This document shows, one piece after another, positions 9,601 to 16,997 of a stretch of DNA of 64,000 nucleotides. This DNA is from CAURNT01 sp963539215. GTDB lineage: Bacteria > Fusobacteriota > Fusobacteriia > Fusobacteriales > Leptotrichiaceae. Below the pieces are notes generated by a model. That model was not told the DNA's origin, made no database searches, and saw only the letters and a program-made list of their open reading frames with translations. Both the position numbers and the translations under genes were made by a program. The DNA lies in contig CAUTJT010000006.1 of NCBI GenBank assembly GCA_963539215.1, forward strand, positions 31,118 to 95,117, given 5' to 3'. Each line of letters opens with the position of its first letter. Position 1 is the first letter of the stretch.

Positions 9601-11994
9601 TTTGGTAATGATAAATTAAAGGCAAAAGCTAAATATAATTTAGATACAAAGTATACAAAATTAGATCTTAATTTAAATGGATACAATGTATACACTACAA
9701 ATGCTACAGATGTTAATGTATATGTTAAAGATTTAAATGTTAATCTAGAGGGTAAATTAGATAATCTTAATGGAAAATTAAAAGTAGAAGATTCACCTAT
9801 ATTTATAGGTAAAAATCAAGTTGGTGTCTTAAAACTTGATAGTAATATAGAGAAAAGTATATTAAATATAGAAAATCTTAAGGTTAGAGATTATTTAATT
9901 AATGGATCATATAATTTATCAAATAATAAATTTGATTTAAATTTAAATGCAAAAGAAAAAAATATTCATGAAATAATAGGTAATAAAAATATAGGTCTTA
10001 ATATAGAAACTGATTTAAAATTAAAAGGGGATATTCATGATATTAATTTAGAAGGTCATGTTAATTTAAATGATTTAAGCTATAATGGTATAACTATACC
10101 TAAGGTTTATTTAGATTTAGATTATAAAAATGGTAGTGCTTTTGATTTATTGAAAACAGGGATACTAAATATTAAAAATTTAGAAATAAAAAATAAAAAT
10201 GATAAAACTATACTTAAACACAGTGAAGTCTTTGATTTAAGCGATTTAAAGATAAACTATAATTTAACTGATAAAGAAATAGATTTTTCTGATTTAGATT
10301 TTGAAAATAAAGGTAAATATAAAGGAAAATTAAAAATTAACTTTATCGCAAATATAGATAAAGATAATAAGTTTGCTTCAGTAAAACTTAACTCTGATAC
10401 CTTAACTTGGGGTGGATTAAGTTTAGATGGACTTGATGTAGATATACAAGCAAATAACGATGGTATAAATATATCTGAAATATATTTGGAATATGAAAAT
10501 AATCCTCTTTTAGTTGATGGTTATATGACATATAGATTAAATGACTATAACTTTAGAGTGTTAGCTAATAATTTTAATTTAAAATTTTTAGAAATCAGTG
10601 ATAAAATCAAAGAATCTGGTGGTATAGTTAATGCCAATCTTTATTTCAAAAAAAGTAAATTTGATGGAAATGTTAATTTAGATAATCTTACTTTAAAGAC
10701 TAAAGATAATATGGTAAATATTGTTAATCTTAATTCTAAGGTTAATATTAAAAATACTAATATAGAGATAAATGAGTTAAAAGGTGATGTAAATGAAGGT
10801 ATAGTTGATATAAAAGGAAGAATAGAACTTCCAACTATACCAGATAATTTTATGGAAACTAAAACTCTAGTATTAGGAAATATGGATATAAATTCAAACC
10901 TACGTAATGTTAGAATTAATTATGGAAATAATTTGATGTTAAGACTAACAAGTGATATTCTTGCTAAGAATAATAGAATAGATGGTAAAGTTTTAATAGA
11001 AGAGGGAGGTATATATTCTATACCAAGCTTTAATCAAAAATCTAATACTAATAAGATTAATGGATATATTTCTGAAGTCTTTATACAGGTTATAAATAAT
11101 TTAGTTAATCAATATATAGTAAATCTTAATGTAGAAACAGAAAAGAGTGTAGATGTTAATGTACCTTCTATATTAGGAATAGTAAAAAGGGTTAAAGGTG
11201 GAGTTGATGGTTTAGGTAAACTTGCTATTGAAAATGGTCGTATTAATTTACAAAGTGATTTAAATGCAAATAATGCTACTTTTGAATTAAATGGTCATAC
11301 ATTTAAGGTTCAAGAGGCATATATCAAATTAGATGGTACACTTGATCCTATTATTAACTTCAGAGCAACAACAGAATTGAGTGATGATCAAATAGAAATA
11401 GGAGTTAATGGTAGGCTTAGTGAAAAGAAAATTAGTATTACATCTACTCTAGGAAAAAATGTAAATGAAATACTTGGTATTATTGCCTTTGATGAAACGG
11501 GAGGAATATTAAGTGCAGAAAGATTAAGAGCTTCAAGTCTTTTAGGTAAAACTCTTGAAACAACACTTAATAATTTACTTTTATCATCTATAACTAATAA
11601 GGTTAGTTCAACTTTAGGAATAAGTGATTTTAAAATTACAACTAATTTTGATTCTAATAATACTCAATATATAGGTGATATAATAAATAATACTACAACA
11701 ACAGTATATATACAAAATAATGTGTTAAATTTAAAAAATATATTCTGGAATGCTGAGGTAACTGTTCCATTTGACTTAAGCACAGTTAGAAACAAGCTTA
11801 AATATAATGCATGGTTAAACTATAACTTAAGAAAAGGAATATCAGCTACAACAGGTATTCGTAGTTCTATTAATGATATTAATCAAGCTACTTTCTATAC
11901 AGGGGTAGAATATGTTAATAGATTTAATGGGTTTGGAGATTTATTTGAAGATCTATCAAGCATATTTAAAAAAAGAGAAACTTTAAAAAAATAA
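6616..11994 (+). CDS. tamB: TamB-family translocation and assembly module protein, 1792 aa
   Basis: TamB is a very long periplasm-spanning beta-taco protein, anchored in the inner membrane, that helps outer-membrane protein insertion and lipid transport. An N-terminal anchor lies at about residues 12-26. The remainder is almost entirely short Asn/Lys/Asp-rich beta-strands, as expected for an AsmA/TamB fold. The C-terminal DUF490 block is recognisable from LDGTLDPIINFRATTELS and ITSTLGKNVNEILGIIAF with its FDETGG turn. Three internal copies of a ~140-residue unit begin near residues 527, 666 and 811. It ends 20 bases before bamA, and AAAGGAGGATCT precedes the start. No TamA is seen, so BamA is the likely outer-membrane partner (inference). 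It could be called YtfN/DUF490 family. Confidence 0.9.
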   Translation: MLNKAIKRTSKILISLFALVACLKGYINSNIFKSHLHFLVNDVARVNVDFSDIHLNGLTRFEVKDLVIKTQDKKEAIKAKKATIILNPFTPSRIRYIYLNDGYVLIERDGSGINLNNIVINGKRVYKKNSGIGKLEYNNMNLVFRDNSYNEKIEKKFTNVSGRLYTGIQYDLDLRTIGESIGEDSGEKEKINIAILFDSVNMRKNIFDMFSLKSRKQLDANKFTINFDFYNFDVNQKLSQYIPIYDIINFRSGKLNGDLALEFSDYGLSTYGDLKISNSSVFYKDYEDIIKNVNTHVEIINNDIDLKGETNNIDGGNLNLDLKFNPKSSELSVNTNFSNVYYNTLNKYSLVKKFNLKANSDLIKGDIFAKLLIKNGDFDLIGFNGNIKTNKIEVFGTDFKNLDVNLGLKRKNMLSVETNKDANIEKNIFGNNLNLLTSLNMEYDIKKFDGKGKLKFKNLSKFINLSDIYGDFNIKDNKKVDVKLKSDQINSNINFDIVNKTISINAKNNKKLNLDLANTKYVADNIDIKDLTWNTGNSKFTKGNLGLNIYSDSSKYFKKANLNMNVVNEGYNIKSKIDTNNGSVSIDGITDANLNNKYKFVTNKFNLINYAKNIGIKNIGDFSSGNIDASGEINAKYSDGNISLNLMTDSFIPISYKNQVYNINPNISDLIYSTKSKKIVDGKINLNANMSNSKYFDNIKASVGINSKGYNIDANVLVNDSNVYVSGITTKDMNHKYKIHSKSVNMFELLKKYGLLSNVSESLLKDLSGEERELDISLDVKNKNGLFDINIDKIENQAIVYKGNLINLNASVKDLLYNTKSKTLVSGKIDVSSNMPNKAYYDKLDAKVNIDNLGYNIKSNIYTNGGVVKLDGVTNRSLEHKYKLEGQSVNVVSFLKNIDMLNETDVKNKNMIYDFKVEARGKGTNIGANFEASSEYGQYSSFAYENMNIKGGTENILNSKINLSVSFDELWYNYQRLTNVKTNLEINKKEIDVLNFGNDKLKAKAKYNLDTKYTKLDLNLNGYNVYTTNATDVNVYVKDLNVNLEGKLDNLNGKLKVEDSPIFIGKNQVGVLKLDSNIEKSILNIENLKVRDYLINGSYNLSNNKFDLNLNAKEKNIHEIIGNKNIGLNIETDLKLKGDIHDINLEGHVNLNDLSYNGITIPKVYLDLDYKNGSAFDLLKTGILNIKNLEIKNKNDKTILKHSEVFDLSDLKINYNLTDKEIDFSDLDFENKGKYKGKLKINFIANIDKDNKFASVKLNSDTLTWGGLSLDGLDVDIQANNDGINISEIYLEYENNPLLVDGYMTYRLNDYNFRVLANNFNLKFLEISDKIKESGGIVNANLYFKKSKFDGNVNLDNLTLKTKDNMVNIVNLNSKVNIKNTNIEINELKGDVNEGIVDIKGRIELPTIPDNFMETKTLVLGNMDINSNLRNVRINYGNNLMLRLTSDILAKNNRIDGKVLIEEGGIYSIPSFNQKSNTNKINGYISEVFIQVINNLVNQYIVNLNVETEKSVDVNVPSILGIVKRVKGGVDGLGKLAIENGRINLQSDLNANNATFELNGHTFKVQEAYIKLDGTLDPIINFRATTELSDDQIEIGVNGRLSEKKISITSTLGKNVNEILGIIAFDETGGILSAERLRASSLLGKTLETTLNNLLLSSITNKVSSTLGISDFKITTNFDSNNTQYIGDIINNTTTTVYIQNNVLNLKNIFWNAEVTVPFDLSTVRNKLKYNAWLNYNLRKGISATTGIRSSINDINQATFYTGVEYVNRFNGFGDLFEDLSSIFKKRETLKK
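8194..9480 (+). repeat. Three tandem ~140-residue protein repeats inside tamB
   Basis: Within TamB, residues ~527-665, ~666-810 and ~811-955 align as degenerate copies. Each copy has the order: DLxYxTKSK-like opener (DLTWNTGNSK, DLIYSTKSKK, DLLYNTKSKT), a Gly-Lys strand, a Tyr-rich KYF/YYD segment, the signature GYNI (NEGYNIKSK, SKGYNIDAN, NLGYNIKSN), then V(S/K)xDGxT-like and a NxKYK segment leading to a short helix. The identity is visible at protein level; at DNA level it is too diverged for recent duplication. Confidence 0.75.
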
Positions 11995-12014
11995 TATCTA
12001 AGGAGGAATTATTT

Positions 12015-14159
12015 ATGAATAAAAAAATGTTAAGTGCTCTATTAGCTATAACAAGTATTGGTTTGGCAAATACAAAAATAAATAACATAGAGATAACAAA
12101 TTTAAAACAATTATCAGAGGATGTTATAAAAAATGCATTACCAGTTAAAGAAGGGAATGAGTATACTAATAAGGTATCAAATGATATTTATTTATCACTT
12201 TTAAGAACAGGTCTTGTTCAAAATGCAAACATATATCCAACTAAAGATGGAGATAATGTTAATTTGAAAATTGTAGTTGATGAATTACCAAATGCAAAAG
12301 AAATATATGAAAATAAATTAGAAATTGAAGCTTTAAAAGAAAAGACAGAATATCTAATTAATAAAATATATTTTACAGGAACTGATCAAAATTTAAATGA
12401 ATTAGTAGAAAAAAGTGGACTAAAAGTAGGAGAATATTTTACACCATATAATGCTGAAGTTCTAAGAAGTCTTATTTTATCAACAGGATATTTTGGGAAT
12501 GTTGAAATAAATACGCATAGAAGTGCAGATAATAAAAGTGTAGATTTAGAATTTAAAGTTGTTCAAAATCCAGTAATTAAATCAGTTAGAATAACAGGGT
12601 CTAAATTAATGGATGAAGAAACTTTAATAAAAATTTCAGGATTAAAAGTAGGAGATATATTAAATACTCAGTTATTACGTCAAGAAACATCTCCTTTATT
12701 AAAAGCTTATGCTGATAATGGATATACTTGGATAGGATATAAAAGATTAGATGTTACTAATGATGGAGATATCAATATAGAATTATTAGAAGGTAAAATA
12801 TCTAAAGTAGTTTATGATAAAAAAGGATCTGTAAAAGATGGAGAAAGAATAGATTCTAAAGATTACAAACTAAAAACTAAAGATTTTGTACTTAAAAGAA
12901 ATACATATATAAAAGAAGGAGATGTTTTAAATCAAAAGGCTTTAGAAAAAACTTTATCTGAATTATTTAGAACAGGACTATTCTCTAATATTACTCATGA
13001 AATAACTCAAGATATTAATAATCCGGAAAATTTAATAGTAAGAATAATATTAACAGAAAGACCTACAACTGCTATAAATGCAAATCTTTCATATTCAACA
13101 GAGGATAGTGTTTCAGGTTCATTAAAACTTTCAGATTCTAACTTCTTAGGTAGAGAAGAAAGCTTTGATTTAACTGGTGAAGCAGGTATTAAAGGTAACT
13201 ATAATATATCACTTGGATTTAAGGATCCATGGATAGAAAATACAAGTAGAATATTAGCTGGAGGAAATATATATTTCAAGAAAACAACTATAAGAGTTAA
13301 AGATTTAGATGAGTTTAAGAAAGATGCTAATCAAGATGAACAAGCTTTTGCTGAAAAAATATATAATGAACCTACGGATAAACAATACGTTTTCGGTATA
13401 AATGGTCAAATTGGTAAGGGATTAACTAATGATATATACTTAACATTAACTCCAAGATTGGTAAATGTATTTTCTAAGAGTAGAGCTAAAGAAGAAAAAG
13501 CACGTGTTTATCAAGATTATACATTAACTTCATTAGGTGGAGATTTAATTTATGATACAAGAGATGATAGAAATACTCCTAAAAAAGGTCTTTATGCTGA
13601 TCTTTATGTAGAAGGAGGATATATATTTAGAGAAAATTCATTAAAACTAAGTAAAGGTAAACCTATAGAAATAAAAGATAAAGATGGTAAACTTACTGGA
13701 GAATATGAAAAATATAAACCAAGAGCATATGCACTAACAACTTTAGATTTAAGAGCATATCATCCAGTTTATAAAGATAGTAACTCTATGGCATATAGAT
13801 TACTTGCAACTTATGCACATGATAATACTCCTGTTGGACAGCTAGCTGTAGTAGGGGATGGATTAACTTTAAGAGGCCTACCTAATTCAGTTTCAGGTAA
13901 TAAATATAGTGTTACATTTACTGCTGAAAACAGAACATACTTTAATGACTATTTACAAGGTGTATTATTCTATGATGGTGGTATAGCTGAAAATATTAAA
14001 GTTGAAGGAACTAATAAACTTAAATTTGTAAATAACATAGGTCTAGGTGCAAGAATTAATACACCTATTGGAGTTGTAAGACTTGATTATGCATGGAATA
14101 TTGAAAAAGGTCAAAAACCAACAGGTAAATTTAATTTTGGGTTTGGGCAAACATTCTAA
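12015..14159 (+). CDS. bamA: Outer membrane protein assembly factor BamA (Omp85)
   Basis: BamA is the core of the beta-barrel assembly machine in the outer membrane. A signal peptide covers about residues 1-20 (MNKKMLSALLAITSIGLANT). Several POTRA-type domains follow; four can be traced between about residues 20 and 360 (starts near INNIEITN, INKIYFTGT, IKSVRITGS and VVYDKKGSV), one fewer than the five of E. coli. The C-terminal barrel has the loop-6 motif TLRGLPN with Arg620, the counterpart of VRGF, and ends in Phe as expected for recognition by the machine. Length 714 aa. It directly follows tamB (20-base gap, AAGGAGG site) and is followed by a strong terminator, closing this gene run. Confidence 0.96.
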   Translation: MNKKMLSALLAITSIGLANTKINNIEITNLKQLSEDVIKNALPVKEGNEYTNKVSNDIYLSLLRTGLVQNANIYPTKDGDNVNLKIVVDELPNAKEIYENKLEIEALKEKTEYLINKIYFTGTDQNLNELVEKSGLKVGEYFTPYNAEVLRSLILSTGYFGNVEINTHRSADNKSVDLEFKVVQNPVIKSVRITGSKLMDEETLIKISGLKVGDILNTQLLRQETSPLLKAYADNGYTWIGYKRLDVTNDGDINIELLEGKISKVVYDKKGSVKDGERIDSKDYKLKTKDFVLKRNTYIKEGDVLNQKALEKTLSELFRTGLFSNITHEITQDINNPENLIVRIILTERPTTAINANLSYSTEDSVSGSLKLSDSNFLGREESFDLTGEAGIKGNYNISLGFKDPWIENTSRILAGGNIYFKKTTIRVKDLDEFKKDANQDEQAFAEKIYNEPTDKQYVFGINGQIGKGLTNDIYLTLTPRLVNVFSKSRAKEEKARVYQDYTLTSLGGDLIYDTRDDRNTPKKGLYADLYVEGGYIFRENSLKLSKGKPIEIKDKDGKLTGEYEKYKPRAYALTTLDLRAYHPVYKDSNSMAYRLLATYAHDNTPVGQLAVVGDGLTLRGLPNSVSGNKYSVTFTAENRTYFNDYLQGVLFYDGGIAENIKVEGTNKLKFVNNIGLGARINTPIGVVRLDYAWNIEKGQKPTGKFNFGFGQTF

Positions 14160-14174
14160 AAATATATTGGAATT

Positions 14175-14203
14175 AAGGTAGATGAAAAAATCTACCTTTT
14201 TTC
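14175..14203 (+). terminator. Rho-independent terminator after bamA
   Basis: Eight-base-pair stem AAGGTAGA (14175-14182) / TCTACCTT (14191-14198), eight-base A-rich loop, followed by TTTT. It closes the long glyS-bamA gene run. Confidence 0.85.
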
Positions 14204-14289
14204 AATTAATGAAAATTGATTTCTAAAAAACTATGTTTTTTTGAAAATATAAGTATACTATTAGTAATAATAAAAAGGAGATGGTTTTT

Positions 14290-15045
14290 ATGAAAAAATT
14301 TTTTCTTTTACTACTAGCTAGTATGATTACTATGGCTTATACTGAAAAAAATGAGAAAGTATACAGTGAAAGTCTAAAAAAAGATGTAGATGTAACGATT
14401 GTATTGCCTAATTCATATGAAAAAGGTAAAGATTATTCTGTTATATATACATTAAATGGTTGGTCAGGAAATAATAGGAATTTTCCAGAAAAAATGAATA
14501 TAGGAGAACTTGCTGATCAATATGATATTATTTATGTATCACCAGATGGAGGATATGATACATGGTATATTAGTAATGAAAAATTTATATCTAATGAATT
14601 GATAAAACATATTGATTCTAAGTATAAGACTGATAAAAAACGTGAAAAAAGAGCAATAACAGGATTAAGTATGGGAGGATTTGGAGCTTTTTATTTAGGT
14701 ATTAAGCATAAGGAAGTATTTGGTAATATTGGTTCAATGAGTGGTGGAGTTTATCCTCAAGGCTATAAATATAATTGGGGTATAATGAAAAATATAAATT
14801 CTAATTGGGAAGATTATAACATTAAAGATATATCACATGCTTTATTAGGTGCGAAAACTAATATAATATTTGATTGTGGTGTTTCAGACTTTTTCATATC
14901 TGCAAATAGAGATTTACATGAAAAACTATTATCTTTAAATATAGAACATACATATATGGAAAGACCAGGTAATCATTCTTGGGTTTATTGGAGAGATTCT
15001 ATTAAATATCAAACATTATTCTTTAGTGAAAATTTTAGAAAGTAG
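14290..15045 (+). CDS. Secreted alpha/beta-hydrolase esterase (esterase D / putative esterase family)
   Basis: A serine esterase of the putative-esterase (Pfam PF00756-type) family, likely exported. Residues 1-16 form a signal peptide. The nucleophile elbow GLSMGG holds Ser127, an acid candidate is Asp200 (CGVSDFF), and His229 (PGNHSW) completes the triad. Length is 251 aa from ATG 14290. That start is chosen because AAGGAG at 14275-14280 lies nine bases away; the upstream in-frame ATG at 14281 directly abuts the Shine-Dalgarno. The substrate is unknown; relatives act on feruloyl or acetyl esters, S-formylglutathione or enterobactin-like compounds. It is the first gene of a pair with the serine hydrolase eight bases downstream. 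Confidence 0.88.
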   Translation: MKKFFLLLLASMITMAYTEKNEKVYSESLKKDVDVTIVLPNSYEKGKDYSVIYTLNGWSGNNRNFPEKMNIGELADQYDIIYVSPDGGYDTWYISNEKFISNELIKHIDSKYKTDKKREKRAITGLSMGGFGAFYLGIKHKEVFGNIGSMSGGVYPQGYKYNWGIMKNINSNWEDYNIKDISHALLGAKTNIIFDCGVSDFFISANRDLHEKLLSLNIEHTYMERPGNHSWVYWRDSIKYQTLFFSENFRK

Positions 15046-15053
15046 GGTTAAGT

Positions 15054-16844
15054 ATGAAAAAATTTTTAATGACTTCAATGTTAATAGCTGGAATTTTATC
15101 TTTTTCATTTCAATTTGAAAAACAATTTCCAGTAGAAAAAGGATTTGATGATTCCGTTTTAACTAATCAAATGTATGAATTTAAATCTTATTCTAAACAA
15201 GGTTATTTACTTTTAGATTATAAAGAATTGAAAAAAGTAGATATATATATAAATGGGAATAAGATAGATACTAGTTCTTTAAAAGGAGAAGGAAGTAAAA
15301 GAGTAGATATATCTAAGTATACTAAAGATGATAAAAATACTATTCAAATTACACAATTAGATGGTAAATTAGATGTTAAAATACCTTATCCAGAAATTAC
15401 AAAAGGAAAAGGTGATTTTAATACTGAAGCTATTAAATTCTTTAATGAATTTTTAGAAGCAGAGGTTCAAGCAGGTATGCCAAGTGCACAAATAGCAGTT
15501 GTAAAAAACGGGAAACTAGAGTATTCTAAGAGTTTTGGTTATGTTAATAATTATGATAAAGAAGGAAATCAATTAAAAGATAGAATTAAAGTAACTAATG
15601 ATACTATTTATGATTTAGCAAGTAATACTAAAATGTACGCTACTAATTATGCTATACAAAAATTAGTTTCAGAAGGTAAGTTAAGTATAAATACATATAT
15701 AAAAGATATATATCCTGAATTTAAGGGTAAATGGAAAGAAAATGTACAAGTTGGAGATGTTTTAAAACATCAAGCAGGTTTTCCGGCAGATCCACAATAT
15801 TTCAATGATAAATATGATAAGGATGATGGTATACCTAATGGTAAAAATGATTTATACGCTATAGGTAAGAAAAATGTTTTAGATGCAATTATGAGAACAC
15901 CTTTAATATACGAACCTAAAACATCTACTAAATATTCAGATGTAGATTATATGTTATTAGGTTTAATAGTTGAAAAATTAAGTGGTCAAGATTTAGATGT
16001 TTATTTGAAAGAAAATATATATGATAAATTAGAGCTTACTCATACAATGTTTAATCCTTTAGAACATGGTATATCTAAGGAAAAAATAGCAGCAACTGAA
16101 TTAAATGGAAATACTCGTGATAACTCAATAGATTTTATAAACGCACGTAAAGAAACAGTTTGGGGAGAAGTACATGATGAAAAAGCCTTTTATTCAATGA
16201 AAGGAGTTTCAGGACATGCTGGATTATTCTCTAATGCTGTAGAACTTGCTAAATTAGCTCAAATAATGGTAAATCAAGGTGGTTATGGAGAAAATAAATT
16301 TTTTAATAGAACTACTTTAGATAATTTTATTAAACCAAAAGATATAAATGCAAGTTTTGGATTAGGTTGGAGAAGACAAGGAGACTATATATACAGATGG
16401 GCTTTTTCTCCACTTGCTGAAAAAGACACTATAGGACATACTGGTTGGACAGGTACATTAACTGTTATAGAACCTAATCAAAATATAGTAATAGTATTAT
16501 TGACTAATGCTAAAAATTCAGCGGTAATAGATAAAATAAAAAAACCAAATGACTTCTATGGAAATCATTTTTATACAACAAATTATGGAGCAATATCTAC
16601 AATGTTGATAGATGCATTTAGTAATAAGAGTAATAAAGGCGATTACGATAGAATGAATTCTATTTTATCTGATTTAATTGAAACTAAGTATAGATTAATT
16701 ACTACTGATGATAGTTATAAAACAAAATCAGATGTAAATGAAACATTGAGTTTAATTAATTTACATAAAAAAAGAAATAAAGGTAAAATTTCTACTAAGT
16801 ATATGGAAATGATAAATGTTCTAAAAGATTTAGAAGTAAAATAA
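15054..16844 (+). CDS. Secreted serine hydrolase, class C beta-lactamase / PBP4B-like
   Basis: A serine beta-lactamase-fold protein, probably a periplasmic esterase or low-molecular-weight PBP rather than a drug-resistance enzyme. It has a signal peptide (residues 1-18) and an N-terminal module of about 100 residues containing a predicted beta-rich part (DIYINGNKID, VDISKYTKDD). The hydrolase domain has S190-N-T-K193 as the SxxK motif, Tyr294 in YSD (in place of the usual YxN) and H462-T-G464 in place of KTG. The N-terminal beta module plus HTG resembles the YfeW/PBP4B family. Length 596 aa. It pairs with the esterase upstream and ends at a strong terminator, so the two are a self-contained secreted-hydrolase unit. 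Confidence 0.85.
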   Translation: MKKFLMTSMLIAGILSFSFQFEKQFPVEKGFDDSVLTNQMYEFKSYSKQGYLLLDYKELKKVDIYINGNKIDTSSLKGEGSKRVDISKYTKDDKNTIQITQLDGKLDVKIPYPEITKGKGDFNTEAIKFFNEFLEAEVQAGMPSAQIAVVKNGKLEYSKSFGYVNNYDKEGNQLKDRIKVTNDTIYDLASNTKMYATNYAIQKLVSEGKLSINTYIKDIYPEFKGKWKENVQVGDVLKHQAGFPADPQYFNDKYDKDDGIPNGKNDLYAIGKKNVLDAIMRTPLIYEPKTSTKYSDVDYMLLGLIVEKLSGQDLDVYLKENIYDKLELTHTMFNPLEHGISKEKIAATELNGNTRDNSIDFINARKETVWGEVHDEKAFYSMKGVSGHAGLFSNAVELAKLAQIMVNQGGYGENKFFNRTTLDNFIKPKDINASFGLGWRRQGDYIYRWAFSPLAEKDTIGHTGWTGTLTVIEPNQNIVIVLLTNAKNSAVIDKIKKPNDFYGNHFYTTNYGAISTMLIDAFSNKSNKGDYDRMNSILSDLIETKYRLITTDDSYKTKSDVNETLSLINLHKKRNKGKISTKYMEMINVLKDLEVK

Positions 16845-16855
16845 AATATTTTAAG

Positions 16856-16885
16856 TACCCCTTAAAAAAAAGGGGTATTTTATTT
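16856..16885 (+). terminator. Rho-independent terminator after serine hydrolase
   Basis: Perfect eight-base stem TACCCCTT (16856-16863) / AAGGGGTA (16870-16877), A6 loop, then TTTTATTT. One of the more GC-rich hairpins in the window. Confidence 0.9.
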
Positions 16886-16894
16886 AAAAAAATC

Positions 16895-16923
16895 TTGAAT
16901 TATATATTAGTATTTGTTATACT
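16895..16923 (+). promoter_or_regulatory. Sigma70-type promoter of nrdDG
   Basis: -35 TTGAAT (16895-16900), 17-base spacer, -10 TATACT (16918-16923). A start site near 16930 would leave a leader of about 68 bases that contains both NrdR-type boxes, compatible with repressor binding just downstream of the polymerase. Confidence 0.7.
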
Positions 16924-16930
16924 ATTAATA

Positions 16931-16976
16931 ACAAAATATAAGGTTTTTATAATATTCTAAACACAATATATTGTGT
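16931..16976 (+). promoter_or_regulatory. Pair of NrdR-type boxes upstream of nrdD
   Basis: A perfect 16-base palindrome ACACAATATATTGTGT occupies 16961-16976 and matches the known NrdR box consensus (acaCwATATAwwGtgt type). A degenerate copy ACAAAATATAAGGTTT at 16931-16946 matches 12 of 16 positions and starts exactly 30 bases earlier, i.e. about three helical turns, the same-face spacing seen for NrdR box pairs. NrdR is the ATP/dATP-sensing repressor of ribonucleotide reductase genes. The nrdR gene itself is not in the window. Confidence 0.8.
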
Positions 16977-16997
16977 TTGGTTAGAATTGGGGAAAAT

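Noticed and set aside
15054..16844. Acquired beta-lactamase resistance gene
   Set aside because: Although the fold is class C-like, YSD and HTG replace the YxN and KTG motifs, and the extra N-terminal module points to PBP4B/esterase-type proteins. Composition matches neighbours and there is no mobile element.
16971..16997. A TTG start that would extend nrdD by nine codons
   Set aside because: It begins within the palindromic NrdR box and has no Shine-Dalgarno, while ATG 16998 has GGGG upstream and matches the usual NrdD start.
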